Position numbers and translations under genes: made by a program. Of a DNA stretch of 64,000 bases, positions 6,826 to 15,421 are shown in pieces. The notes under the pieces are model-generated. The model saw only the letters and a list, made by a program, of their open reading frames with translations, was not told the DNA's origin and made no database searches. This DNA is from Pontibacter kalidii (lineage in GTDB: Bacteria; Bacteroidota; Bacteroidia; Cytophagales; Hymenobacteraceae), in NCBI RefSeq assembly GCF_026278245.1, contig NZ_CP111079.1, forward strand, positions 436,501-500,500, written 5' to 3'. Each line of letters starts with the position of its first letter. Position 1 is the first letter of the stretch.

Positions 6826-8930
6826 TGTTGCGGTGGGCGCCATACCCGTTTGTGCGCATCACGCTAAGCTTTATAGCGGGTATACTGCTATACTTTTCGC
6901 TGGGCGGGCAACTTGGGCATGGGCTCGGGTTGCTCGCCTTTTGCTTTGCCTCCTTTGTGGCTGCCGCCATACTTGCCTCCAAGTATAAAAGCGCTTTTGC
7001 CACCGACGTGGCGGGTATGCTTGGCCTGCTCACGTTTATGGCGCTTGGCTATACTACGGTGCACCAGCGCACGGAGCGGAATCAGTCGCACCACATCGCG
7101 CATCTAAAAACAGCTCCAACGCATTACACTGGTGTGGTAGATGATTATGTGCTGCAGAAGCCCGGCTACCAAAGCACGGTGCTGCAGGTGGAACAGGTGA
7201 AAATAGACGGCACCTGGCAACGAGCCACCGGCAAGGTGCAGCTCTCCGTACCCCATGATTCGGACAGGGCATATGAATTGGGCTACGGGGATGTGCTGCT
7301 GGTAAAAGGCGCACCGCAGGAGGTGATGCCACCGCTCAACCCCAACCAATTCGACTACCAAGCTTACCTGGCTAACAAGCACATCCACCACCGCCATTAC
7401 CTGCAGCCGCTGCAGTACCAGAAAGTCGGCTCCGAGCCTTCTAACCCTATTTTATACTATAGCATACAGCTGCGGCGCCAGCTCGATGATTTGCTGCGCG
7501 AGCGGGTGGGGGAGAAGCGGGAGTACGCCATTTCCTCGGCGCTTATATTAGGCGTAAAGGACGAGCTGGATAATAGCATCCGGCAGGCCTATGCCGACAC
7601 AGGTACGATGCACGTGCTGGCGGTGTCGGGGCTGCATGTGGGCCTAATCTTCTCGGTGCTGATGCTGGTGCTGGCCCGGTTTTCGGCCACGCCAAGGCAA
7701 CGCTGGCTGAGCGCCATACTTTTACTCTTGATACTTTGGCTGTATGCCTTTGTCACGGGGCTGTCGCCGTCGGTGCTGCGGGCGGTGCTTATGTTTAGCC
7801 TCGTGACGGTGGGGATGGCACTTCGGCGGCTGGCGGTTATCTACAACACCGTTGCCTTTGCCGCGCTGGTGCTGCTATACTTCAACCCCTTCAACTTGCT
7901 GGAGGTGGGCTTTCAGTTGTCGTTCCTGGCGGTGCTGGGGATCGTGTACCTGCAGCCAAGGTTTTACAAGCTCCTGGAAGTGGATAACTGGCTGCTGGAT
8001 AAAGTATGGGCGCTCTTCACGGTGGCATTGGCAGCGCAACTGGCTACCTTTCCGCTGGGGCTGTACTACTTTCATCAGTTCCCGGTATACTTCTGGCTGG
8101 CTAACATCCTGGTGGTGCCGGCGGCAACGCTGGTGCTGTGGTCCGGTATGGCGGCGCTGGCTTTTAGCTGGGTGCCGGGGCTCAGCTGGCTGCTGTTCCA
8201 GGTGCACTTCTGGCTGATCTGGTTGATGAACGAGTTTAACCTGTGGGTGCAGCGCTGGCCGCAGTCTATTCTCACCGGCATCGACATCAGTGTGTGGCAA
8301 ACCTGGCTTTTATACTTGCTGCTGCTGGCTTTCATACTTTTCGTGGCCCTTAAGAAGCTACGCTACTTAGGTGTAGCGGTGGGCATGGCGGCTATACTTT
8401 CGGTGCAGGAGATGTGGGAGGAGGTAGAGCAAAGGCAGCAGCGGCAACTCATCGTGTACAGCCTGCGCGGCAGCACGGGTATCGGACTGGTGCAGGGGCA
8501 GCAGGCGATGCTGGTAGCCGACTCGGCGCTGCTGCAAAACCAGCAGAACTATGCCTTTAACGTGCAGCCGCACCTGTGGCAATTGGGCGTGCAGCAGCCC
8601 CAGCTAACTTCGCTCGCCGGCTCCGGCCCGGCCCCCACCGTATTGCTCCCCGACAGTAACCAGCTGCTGGTGTGGCATGGGCAGCGCTGGCTTCTACTTT
8701 CCCACCCGCCTAAATTGCAGCCAAAGGCCGGCTTCGAGGTGGATTACCTCCTGCTGCGCCGGAACGTTCGCCTGAAGCAGGGGCAGTTGCAGCAGTATAC
8801 TTTCAGTAAGCTCATACTGGATGGCTCCAACGCACCATGGTATCGCCAGCGCCTGCGCCAGCAGTTAGACTCGCTGGGAATCGCATATTATGATGTAGCC
8901 GATTCCGGGGCTTTTGTGCTGGAGTTGTAA
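6825..8930 (+). CDS. comEC: ComEC/Rec2-family DNA uptake channel protein
   Basis: The 701-residue membrane protein has an N-terminal DUF4131 region ending FDYQAYLANKHIHH (176-189) and then a Competence domain with the hallmark MHVLAVSGLHVGL (262-274) and many hydrophobic helices to about residue 530. ComEC forms the inner-membrane channel for single-stranded DNA in natural transformation. The C-terminal metallo-beta-lactamase domain of longer homologues is absent; the tail is soluble and not recognised, as commonly seen in Bacteroidetes. The GTG start overlaps the stop of the GNAT gene. The gene carries seven exact copies of the TATACTT/AAGTATA heptamer in all three codon phases. Confidence 0.9.
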   Translation: MLRWAPYPFVRITLSFIAGILLYFSLGGQLGHGLGLLAFCFASFVAAAILASKYKSAFATDVAGMLGLLTFMALGYTTVHQRTERNQSHHIAHLKTAPTHYTGVVDDYVLQKPGYQSTVLQVEQVKIDGTWQRATGKVQLSVPHDSDRAYELGYGDVLLVKGAPQEVMPPLNPNQFDYQAYLANKHIHHRHYLQPLQYQKVGSEPSNPILYYSIQLRRQLDDLLRERVGEKREYAISSALILGVKDELDNSIRQAYADTGTMHVLAVSGLHVGLIFSVLMLVLARFSATPRQRWLSAILLLLILWLYAFVTGLSPSVLRAVLMFSLVTVGMALRRLAVIYNTVAFAALVLLYFNPFNLLEVGFQLSFLAVLGIVYLQPRFYKLLEVDNWLLDKVWALFTVALAAQLATFPLGLYYFHQFPVYFWLANILVVPAATLVLWSGMAALAFSWVPGLSWLLFQVHFWLIWLMNEFNLWVQRWPQSILTGIDISVWQTWLLYLLLLAFILFVALKKLRYLGVAVGMAAILSVQEMWEEVEQRQQRQLIVYSLRGSTGIGLVQGQQAMLVADSALLQNQQNYAFNVQPHLWQLGVQQPQLTSLAGSGPAPTVLLPDSNQLLVWHGQRWLLLSHPPKLQPKAGFEVDYLLLRRNVRLKQGQLQQYTFSKLILDGSNAPWYRQRLRQQLDSLGIAYYDVADSGAFVLEL

Positions 8931-9000
8931 GAACGCTGATGAACCACAAGTTTCTTCATTGCAGTAGGCCGCTGTTTTCAGATGAGCCTCAGCAATACCT

Positions 9001-9476
9001 ATTCTAACCACCCCTGCCCCTCGGCGCTACGCTCGCTAGTTTCAAACTCGCGTTCTCGGTAGTCTAAGGAGGGGAGCCAAACCCCACCCCAACCCTCCCT
9101 TAAGAACAGGGGAGGGAGCCATACTTGCTCCTTTTCCTGTCAGCTCGAGCAGGGCGAGAGATCTATCTGGAATTCTAAAGAGATCTCTCCCGAAGGTCGA
9201 GATGACAAACAGCAGTGGCTATCGAAATGATACCCAGTCCATGGGTAGAGCGCCTTGTAGATTTCCGGTTTCGCTTCAGCGAAATTGCGGAGACCGCAGG
9301 TCAAGCAAAGGAAATGTACACCGCGCGATGCCCGAGGACGAGCCCTCTCGGGCTTGAGAGCACCAAAGCTAGAGATGAAACGGTAGGCTTGTGGAAACAA
9401 GAGGATGAGCAGCAGCTAATAAGAATGGCTTGTATCAAGTTGCAGGAAGCGGCGACCAGGGAAGTATAAACCAGCA
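9001..9476 (+). repeat. long composite intergenic repeat, copy R1
   Basis: Order of parts: a CCACCCCTGCCCCT...AGGAGGGG block (9009-9077), a 70-bp palindrome beginning CCTGTCAGCTCGAG and ending GGTCGAGATGACA (9134-9205), and a 200-bp structured block (9214-9430) containing CCAGTCCATGGGTAGAGCGCC, TTTCGCTTCAGCGAAA and CTCTCGGGCTTGAGAG stem-loops. It ends in AAGTATAAA words. Related copies lie at 25013, 44186, 51240 (inverted) and 58640. No convincing gene is inside. Confidence 0.75.
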
Positions 9477-9653
9477 AGTATAAAAGTATGGCTTTTCGAG
9501 CCAGTCGGGTTGAAAAGCCAACAGATAAAAAGACAAGGGCTGCAAGCCCGCGCCAGCGGAAGTAAGAAGCAAGTATAAAGTATAGCCTCAATCAATTGCT
9601 AGGCAGCCCTAAAAGCAAAAAGCTCCATTCAGATAGAACAGAGCTTTAAAAAG

Positions 9654-9735
9654 TGCGCACGGGGAGATTCGAACTCCCACACCCGAAGGCACCACCCCCT
9701 CAAGATGGCGTGTCTACCGATTTCACCACGTGCGC
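9654..9735 (-). tRNA. tRNA-Leu (anticodon GAG)
   Basis: The minus strand folds with acceptor GCGCACG/CGTGCGC and discriminator A, D-arm GGTAGA, anticodon stem CCATC/GGTGG with loop TTGAGGG (anticodon GAG, reading CUC/CUU), a variable arm closed by GTGCC-TTCG, and T-arm GAGTTCGAATCTC. CCA is not encoded. Confidence 0.94.
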
Positions 9736-9751
9736 TGGTAAAAGTAGGATG

Positions 9752-9759
9752 CAAAAGTA
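9752..9759 (-). promoter_or_regulatory. TAnnTTTG promoter box of tRNA-Leu(GAG)
   Basis: The minus strand reads TACTTTTG, 16 bases upstream of the tRNA 5' end, with a TTG about 20 bases further upstream. The box overlaps one copy of the TATACTT heptamer. The remaining stretch to 10027 shows nothing recognisable. Confidence 0.55.
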
Positions 9760-10027
9760 TAAACAGGCTCTGACAAATGCAACGGCAGACAATCAAAAAT
9801 TAGGCTCTTTATACACTAAAACTAAAATTTGGCACGCGAAGAACCATATCAGGCTTTTGTGGTGTTAGCACAGAGGAAAGTAACGGGTGCAAACGGAAGT
9901 ATGAAATTTTCGAGATAAAGCTGCTGTAAATGTAGGGCCTTTCGGAGATTGTTTATACCTTTAGGCTTGTGCTGTAGGCTATAAGCACACTTTTTATTTC
10001 AGGTCCTTCACGCTACGATATAAATAT

Positions 10028-10786
10028 ATGAGTATAGAAATAACCGGATTGTCGAAGAAGTATGGAAAAAAACAGGTGCTGCAGGAGCTGGACCTGACCA
10101 TCGAAAGCGGGCAGATTTATTGCCTGCTAGGCAAAAACGGCGTAGGCAAAAGTACTTTCCTCAACTGTATTCTCGACCTGGTGCAGCCCGACAGCGGGAG
10201 CATCACCCTATTTGGCAAGGACTATCACCGGCACCAGCTGGAGGTAAAGCAGAACCTGGGCGCCCTCTGCGAAGACAACCCTCTGATAGAGGAGTTCACC
10301 GGTCTGGAGTACCTCAGCTTTGTGTCCAAGCTCTATAAGCTTTCGGCAGCCGAGGCGGAGGAGCGCATCAATAGCCTTGTAAGTTATTTCTTCACGGATA
10401 AGGAGTCGTTGCACAAGAACGTGGCCGGCTACTCCACCGGCATGAAAAAGAAGGTAGGTATTGCCGCCGCCATGCTGCACAAGCCGCAGGTGCTTATCCT
10501 CGACGAGCCTTTTACCGGCCTCGACCCGATTGCGGCGCAGCTCCTGGTACAGCTCATCCGCAGCTACCGCAACGCTAACCGCGCCATCCTGATCTCCTCT
10601 CACGACCTGAACTACGTGGAGAAGATCGCCACGCATATAGGGGTGCTCAACGACGGGCAGCTGATGTACAACGGCTCGGTGCAGGAGTTTACCATGAACG
10701 GCTCCAGCCTGATAGACCAGGCGCTGTTCCAGCTGCTGCTGCCGCACCACAACACCGAAACCAACCTCGACTGGATGCTCACTTAA
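10028..10786 (+). CDS. ABC transporter ATP-binding protein
   Basis: The 252-residue ATPase has Walker A GKNGVGKST (35-43), Q-loop region ALCEDNPLIEE, a signature-like YSTGMKKKVG (135-144, degenerate LSGGQ as in ABC-2 export systems), Walker B VLILDEP (155-161) and the His switch ISSHD. It should energise the membrane protein encoded 95 bases downstream. The degenerate signature and absence of a binding protein point to an exporter. Substrate unknown. Confidence 0.9.
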   Translation: MSIEITGLSKKYGKKQVLQELDLTIESGQIYCLLGKNGVGKSTFLNCILDLVQPDSGSITLFGKDYHRHQLEVKQNLGALCEDNPLIEEFTGLEYLSFVSKLYKLSAAEAEERINSLVSYFFTDKESLHKNVAGYSTGMKKKVGIAAAMLHKPQVLILDEPFTGLDPIAAQLLVQLIRSYRNANRAILISSHDLNYVEKIATHIGVLNDGQLMYNGSVQEFTMNGSSLIDQALFQLLLPHHNTETNLDWMLT

Positions 10787-10789
10787 GGT

Positions 10790-10874
10790 AGTTAAAAGTT
10801 AAGGGTACAAAGTCAAAAGTGTGAAAACGAACACGGTTTGATGACTCTTAACTCCTAACGCTCACCTCTTAACC
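10790..10874. repeat. inverted pair of degenerate 7-bp arrays between ABC genes
   Basis: Left arm 10790-10824: AGTTAAA, AGTTAAG, GGTACAA, AGTCAAA, AGTGTGA. Right arm 10840-10874 read on the minus strand: GGTTAAG, AGGTGAG, CGTTAGG, AGTTAAG, AGTCATC. The arms start four bases after the ATPase stop and end seven bases before the permease start, so the pair fills the spacer within a likely operon. Confidence 0.6.
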
Positions 10875-10881
10875 AAAATAC

Positions 10882-12243
10882 ATGGATTTGATTTTATTCT
10901 CTTGCCGTGCCCGTATCAACAGCTTTTTCAGGCAGAAGCGCCTGCAGCGTGTGCTGTTGCTTTCGCTGGGCCTGGTGTCGGCGGGGGTATATAGCTGGCT
11001 GTTCGCGTTCCTGCTACAGCAGGCCGGCGAGGGCAGCACAAAGCTAAGCGTAGACCAGGTGCTGGAATATACCAACCTGTTCATGTTGGCCATCATCATC
11101 CTGAAGGGCTTCTTCCCGGCTTATATACCGAAGGCTAGCCTGATCCCGCAGTTGTACCCGGTGTCGGCGCTGCAGCGGTTCCGCACCGAGCTGGTGGTGG
11201 AACTGGTGTCGCCGTTTTACTTTGTGCTGCTCAATTTCCTGGTGCTGATGTACCTGATGTCGCCGCTGTATACGCTGCTGCACCTGCTGCAAAGCGTGCT
11301 GGTTATACTTACGGCACACGTAACGCTGCGCTCGCTGCAGGTGTTTATAGAGCGGCGCATGCGCTGGAAAAATGCCAACTTTTACTCGGCGGCGGTGATG
11401 GCGGCGGCCTTCATAGCGCTGCAGGTGCGTGTGCCAATGTTCTACCCGGTATCGGAGTGGCTGATGCTGGTGGTGCACCTGGCGGCGCTGGGTGCTTTTG
11501 TAACGGCTAACTTCTTCCTGGAGAAAGCCGCCTCGGAGCCGCGCCGAAAAACCGTTAACTACAGTACCAGCGCCCGCCGCAGTTTAGGGTGGCGCCTGTT
11601 CAAGAACCACAAGCAGGCCCGCCAGATGCTTATTTTTGGCTTCGTTTTCAAGGTGTTTATACTTGGTGCCGATGCGCTGGCATTCGCCAAGAAGGGCGAG
11701 CACCTGCTGGACGAGGTGATGACGCTGTGGCTGTTTGTGGGGCCGCTGGTGGTGTTCTCCTACGTGTTCAACAATGTATGGGGCTTTTACCGCAACCTGT
11801 GGCTGACCGTGGAGCGCAGCAGCGGCACCACCAAGGACCTGCTGCGGGTAACGTGGCTGGCACTGCGCCTGCCGCTGCTCATCGATGCCGTGCTTACCTT
11901 TGTGTATGTGGCCGTCTTTAACCAGGGAGAGGCTTTCTTTGTAGTGATGATGTACCTGGGCAGTGTGCTGGTGATGGCACCGCTGAGTATTATTGCTTCT
12001 GTCGTGAGCCCTAAAACGGTGTCAGGAGGCATGTTCAGCTTCAGCGCCAAGGCTTCCTACCTGTTCAACTTTATTGCCATCGGCCTGCTTTGCCTGCTGT
12101 TTCTGCCGCTCATACACCCGCTGCTGTACCTGGTGTACCCGGTGGTGGTGGGCGGCACCATTTTCGCGCTGGTGGCCGTGCTCAAGGAATACCCCAGGTA
12201 TAAGTATAAGCTCTTCGAAACACACTTTAAGGCGGAGGCCTAA
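10882..12243 (+). CDS. ABC-type permease, multi-pass membrane protein
   Basis: The 453-residue protein has an N-terminal basic segment (NSFFRQKRLQR) and about ten hydrophobic segments, e.g. LLLSLGLVSAGVYSWLFAFL, FYFVLLNFLVLMYLM and FIAIGLLCLLFLPLIHPLLY. I do not recognise a specific family with certainty; it resembles Bacteroidetes ABC-2-type permease proteins (DUF5687-like). Its position directly after the ATPase supports an exporter pair in the inner membrane. A terminator follows at 12270. Confidence 0.65.
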   Translation: MDLILFSCRARINSFFRQKRLQRVLLLSLGLVSAGVYSWLFAFLLQQAGEGSTKLSVDQVLEYTNLFMLAIIILKGFFPAYIPKASLIPQLYPVSALQRFRTELVVELVSPFYFVLLNFLVLMYLMSPLYTLLHLLQSVLVILTAHVTLRSLQVFIERRMRWKNANFYSAAVMAAAFIALQVRVPMFYPVSEWLMLVVHLAALGAFVTANFFLEKAASEPRRKTVNYSTSARRSLGWRLFKNHKQARQMLIFGFVFKVFILGADALAFAKKGEHLLDEVMTLWLFVGPLVVFSYVFNNVWGFYRNLWLTVERSSGTTKDLLRVTWLALRLPLLIDAVLTFVYVAVFNQGEAFFVVMMYLGSVLVMAPLSIIASVVSPKTVSGGMFSFSAKASYLFNFIAIGLLCLLFLPLIHPLLYLVYPVVVGGTIFALVAVLKEYPRYKYKLFETHFKAEA

Positions 12244-12269
12244 CGTACAAGTATGAAGTATAAGAGTAT

Positions 12270-12308
12270 AGCCCCGGCATTTAACAGGTGTCGGGGCTGT
12301 ACTTTTTA
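12270..12308 (+). terminator. terminator of the ABC transporter operon
   Basis: Stem AGCCCCGGCA with TGTCGGGGCT (one G-U) and a 9-base loop, followed by GTACTTTTT, 27 bases after the permease stop. Confidence 0.75.
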
Positions 12309-12431
12309 CAGGTCTAAAGTATAAGCCATGGTTGTGGCACCTAAGCATCTTCCGCCTGCCTGCGCTTTCACTTGCAACAGCACTTGCCATCGCTCCGTTA
12401 CCTCAAGGGTAATCGGATAAAGTATACATCG

Positions 12432-13397
12432 ATGATAAGAATAGGCTACCATATATCGCATGAGCAGTTTCCGCCCAGCCAGCTGCTGCAGTTGGCGAAG
12501 CAGGCTGAGGAGGCAGGGTTTCAGTTTTGCATTTCCTCGGATCATTTTCACCCGTGGAGCGAGAACCAGAGCGAGTCCGGGTTTGCCTGGTCGTGGTTGG
12601 GGGCTGCTATGGCGCAGACTTCGCTGGATTACGGCATCGTGAGTTGCCCCGCCTACAGGTATCATCCCGCTATTATAGCGCAGGCCGCCGCCACTTTGGA
12701 TGAGATGTTCCCGGGCCGGTTTTGGATGTGCCCCGGCAGCGGACAGGCGCTGAACGAGTCGATAACCGGCGGGCGCTGGCCGGCCAAACCGGAGCGTAAC
12801 GCAAGGCTAAAGGAGAGTGTGGACGTGATGCGGGCGCTGTGGCGCGGAGAAACCGTTACGCACGATGGTCTGGTGAAGGTAGAGAAGGCCAGGCTTTATA
12901 CCCGGCCCAAAGAAAAGATCCGCCTCATCGGTGCTGCCATCACGCCCGAAACCGCTGCCTGGGCCGCAGGCTGGGCCGATGGCCTGATCACGGTGTTGCA
13001 GCCGGTGGAGAAGCTGGAGAAAGTGGTGGACGCCTGGCGTAGCAACGGCGGGGCAGCTAAACCCATGAGCTTGAAAGTGCAGGTTTCTTATGACGAAACC
13101 GACGAGGCCGCCCGAACGGGAGCACACGAGCAGTGGAGAACCAACGTGTTTGCCAGCGACCTGCAGGCTGAGCTACGAACCCCGATACAGTTTGACCAGG
13201 CAGCAGAGTTTGTGAAGCCCGAAGAAATGGACGGCGCCGTTAACATTTCCAGCGACCCTGAAAAGCATGTGCAGTGGCTGGAGAAGTATGTGGAGATGGG
13301 TTTTACTGACCTGGACCTGCATAACGTGAACACAAAGCAGGAGCAGTTTATCCGGGTATTCGGAGAGAAGGTGCTGCCGCATTTCCGGGGCAGGTAA
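12432..13397 (+). CDS. LLM-class flavin-dependent oxidoreductase
   Basis: The 321-residue protein beginning MIRIGYHISHEQF is a luciferase-like TIM-barrel oxidoreductase: FCISSDHFHPWSE, GIVSCPAYRYHPAIIAQ, LDEMFPGRFWMCPGSGQALNE and IRLIGAAITPETA match the F420-dependent glucose-6-phosphate dehydrogenase-like branch. Bacteroidetes do not make F420, and a subgroup of this branch is thought to have reverted to FMN (probable non-F420 flavin oxidoreductases); I place it there by similarity of motifs. The ATG at 12432 is preferred because it starts the first barrel strand. Substrate unknown. It converges on the DUF4403-like gene with only 13 bases between stops. Confidence 0.8.
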   Translation: MIRIGYHISHEQFPPSQLLQLAKQAEEAGFQFCISSDHFHPWSENQSESGFAWSWLGAAMAQTSLDYGIVSCPAYRYHPAIIAQAAATLDEMFPGRFWMCPGSGQALNESITGGRWPAKPERNARLKESVDVMRALWRGETVTHDGLVKVEKARLYTRPKEKIRLIGAAITPETAAWAAGWADGLITVLQPVEKLEKVVDAWRSNGGAAKPMSLKVQVSYDETDEAARTGAHEQWRTNVFASDLQAELRTPIQFDQAAEFVKPEEMDGAVNISSDPEKHVQWLEKYVEMGFTDLDLHNVNTKQEQFIRVFGEKVLPHFRGR

Positions 13398-13410
13398 GCC
13401 CCCGAAGGTG

Positions 13411-14031
13411 TTATACTTTGGGTGGCAGAAGATCGACAAGGCTCAGCACCTGCGCCTCTACATCAGCCCTCAGCTCCACAGCAAGCCTAACTTGGTCGGG
13501 GAGGGGGGCAATGTCCTGTACACGCACCTCATGCACGGCGCCTGTCAGTTTAACGCCCTTTAGCTGTAGCCCCTCCTGCAGCATGCCATTGGCTTTTGCC
13601 AGCTCTGCTGCAATAATGCTCCCTACATTTACCCTTGCCTTCCGGAGGACCTGGCTGTAGGCGACCTTGTTTACCAGCACCTCCAGGCCGGTGTTGAAAA
13701 AGCCGCTGGTTGTTCTGGATGTCAGGTGGAACTGCTGTACGTAAAGCTGCTGCGTAGCATTATCATACCCCAGGCTGGCCAATACATACAGGTCCACGTT
13801 GTCACGCTTCAGCATGGTGCGGAGTATCCTGATTTTAATTCTAAGAATTACTTCCTGCGGGCCTGAGTTGCTTCCGCTAATGCCCACATCCAGGATCTGC
13901 GCGTAAGGTGGCGCGTCTGTTCCTTCCTCCTGCTTCGGGATATATTCACCGATCAGCTGGTTTTTCAGCACACCTTCCAGGGCGGGGTAGGAGACGGAGA
14001 CAGGCACATAAACTCTTACGGAATCTTCCAT
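13411..14031 (-). CDS. DUF4403-like protein, short form
   Basis: The 206-residue protein begins EDSVRVYVPVSVSYPALEGVLKNQL and continues with ILDVGISGSNSGPQEVILRIKI, resembling one repeat of the bacterial DUF4403 (lipid-binding BPI-like) proteins, which are normally about twice this length and secreted. No signal peptide is visible, so this may be a single-domain cytoplasmic relative or a shortened copy. Function unknown. It is followed convergently by the LLM oxidoreductase; the tRNA-Lys genes lie upstream. Confidence 0.5.
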   Translation of the reverse strand: MEDSVRVYVPVSVSYPALEGVLKNQLIGEYIPKQEEGTDAPPYAQILDVGISGSNSGPQEVILRIKIRILRTMLKRDNVDLYVLASLGYDNATQQLYVQQFHLTSRTTSGFFNTGLEVLVNKVAYSQVLRKARVNVGSIIAAELAKANGMLQEGLQLKGVKLTGAVHEVRVQDIAPLPDQVRLAVELRADVEAQVLSLVDLLPPKV

Positions 14032-14160
14032 AGGGAACAGACTTGTGGTTTAACAGGCGGCACAGCGGCGATTTTCTGTAGAACTTACAGGTATATAGCG
14101 ATATTTGTTTAGTGTATAAATGAAAAAAGCCCCAAACGTGTTAGTTTGAGGCTTTTGAAG

Positions 14161-14233
14161 TGATCCCGCTGGGATTCGAACCCAGGACCCATACATTAAA
14201 AGTGTATTGCTCTACCAGCTGAGCTACAGAATC
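14161..14233 (-). tRNA. tRNA-Lys (anticodon TTT), copy 1
   Basis: The minus strand has acceptor GATTCTG/CGGGATC with discriminator A, D-arm AGCTCAGCTGGTAGAGC, anticodon stem ATACA/TGTAT around CTTTTAA (anticodon TTT) and T-arm CTGGGTTCGAATCCCAG. It is identical to the copy at 14373. CCA is not encoded. Confidence 0.96.
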
Positions 14234-14257
14234 GTTTATGTTCCCTGATTGGGAGTG

Positions 14258-14265
14258 CAAAGATA
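14258..14265 (-). promoter_or_regulatory. TAnnTTTG promoter box of tRNA-Lys copy 1
   Basis: The minus strand reads TTTGAC, 17 bases, then TATCTTTG, a good -33/-7 pair, 24 bases before the tRNA 5' end. Confidence 0.7.
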
Positions 14266-14372
14266 GAAGCTTCCGTTTAAATGTCAAACACTTTTTTCGC
14301 TTCTTTTCCTCTCTTTGCAAGAGGTTGAAATAAAAAGCCTCCCGGTTAGGAAAGGCTTCGGCTTTCTTTCAG

Positions 14373-14445
14373 TGATCCCGCTGGGATTCGAACCCAGGAC
14401 CCATACATTAAAAGTGTATTGCTCTACCAGCTGAGCTACAGAATC
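14373..14445 (-). tRNA. tRNA-Lys (anticodon TTT), copy 2
   Basis: All 73 bases are identical to the copy at 14161-14233. It has its own promoter box upstream, and the 139-base spacer between the copies contains the second promoter and a GCCT...AGGC hairpin, so the duplication includes the gene but not the whole flanks. Confidence 0.96.
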
Positions 14446-14494
14446 AGTTTATTTCTTAACTTGCATGCTCAAGGCGTTTCCCTGAATTGCGATG

Positions 14495-14502
14495 CAAAAC
14501 TA
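14495..14502 (-). promoter_or_regulatory. TAnnTTTG promoter box of tRNA-Lys copy 2
   Basis: The minus strand reads TAGTTTTG, about 50 bases upstream of the tRNA 5' end and 17 bases from the divergent BatE-like start codon. Confidence 0.55.
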
Positions 14503-14518
14503 ACAGCTAAGTTTTTAA

Positions 14519-15256
14519 ATGCAAAACATCTTATCCAAAATATCTGCCTTTCTGATTATTTTTTTGGCTGTTTTGGCGGAACCGGCTTGTGCTCAGGACA
14601 ATAATTTAACACTGGCTAAAGCAGATTCTTTATTTCAGAATCAACGTTATTCCGATGCTTTTGTTCTGTATGAGCAGTTGCTGGAGCAGGAACAGCACTA
14701 TTCGCCGCAGATGCTTCTGAAGATGGCCTACATCAGAGAGGGCCTCCGCGACTATACCGGGGCCATGTATTACCTGCACCTGTTCTACACCAAGGAACCG
14801 AGCCGTTCTACCCTCAAGAAGATGGAGGAACTGGCGCAGGTCCACCGCCTGCAGGGCTACGAGTACAACGACCTGCAGTTCTTCAAAACGCAGTTTAACA
14901 AACATTACATGCGCATGCTGGAGGTCATGCTGCTGGCGGCGGTTATTACGGTTACCATCATGCTGTTCAGGTGGCGCAGGGGCTACAGGTTCAGTGCTAC
15001 GTTCAAGGCCGGTTTTATACTTTACCTGCTGTTTATACTTTATTACATTAACTTCCTCAACCTCGGCGATCAGGGCATCATTAAAAACAACCAGGTAGCC
15101 ATTATGTCGGCTCCCTCTGCCGGCGCCGATTGGGTGGCCACTGCCTCACAGGGCCATAAAGTACCTATTACCGGCGAGCAGGACATCTGGTACGAGATCA
15201 AATGGAAAGGAGAGAAGGCCTATATCCGCAAAAGTAATTTGCTGGAGCTGCCTTGA
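14519..15256 (+). CDS. BatE-like TPR-membrane-SH3 protein
   Basis: The 245-residue protein has an N-terminal signal peptide (cleavage likely after EPACAQ, residue about 26), TPR-like helices (residues 30-110, e.g. QRYSDAFVLYEQLLEQEQHYSP), two transmembrane segments (about 132-150 and 162-180) and a C-terminal bacterial SH3-type domain (about 195-245, IMSAPSAGADWVATASQGHKV to YIRKSNLLEL). This order is that of BatE in Bacteroidetes BatABCDE operons, but no MoxR or BatA-D gene is adjacent, so it is a stand-alone relative. Likely an inner-membrane protein with a periplasmic TPR region. It converges on the SDR gene through repeat 15261-15413. Confidence 0.7.
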   Translation: MQNILSKISAFLIIFLAVLAEPACAQDNNLTLAKADSLFQNQRYSDAFVLYEQLLEQEQHYSPQMLLKMAYIREGLRDYTGAMYYLHLFYTKEPSRSTLKKMEELAQVHRLQGYEYNDLQFFKTQFNKHYMRMLEVMLLAAVITVTIMLFRWRRGYRFSATFKAGFILYLLFILYYINFLNLGDQGIIKNNQVAIMSAPSAGADWVATASQGHKVPITGEQDIWYEIKWKGEKAYIRKSNLLELP

Positions 15257-15260
15257 TTTA

Positions 15261-15413
15261 CGTATCACGTATTACGACACACGTAGCACGACTTTTTGGC
15301 AAGAGAGTTAGAGGCCTCCTCTAAATAACGCTGAAGTAAGTCCTTTGACAAATGGTCTTCTGTCACGCAGTCAAAGAATCAGGTCGTGCTACGTGATACG
15401 AGCTACGAGATAC
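15261..15413. repeat. inverted pair of 7-bp arrays (GTAKCAC family), copy A1
   Basis: Left arm 15261-15292 reads GTATCAC, GTATTAC, GACACAC, GTAGCAC, GAC. Right arm 15383-15413 on the minus strand reads GTATCTC, GTAGCTC, GTATCAC, GTAGCAC, GAC. It fills the space between two convergent genes, each arm starting within ten bases of a stop codon. The inner 90 bases carry CTTTGACAAA and TCAAAGAA words. Confidence 0.8.
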
Positions 15414-15421
15414 TCAAATAA

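Noticed and set aside
14519..15256. A complete BatABCDE operon
   Set aside because: Only a BatE-like protein is here; the VWA protein at 46385 is 31 kb away and has a different architecture.
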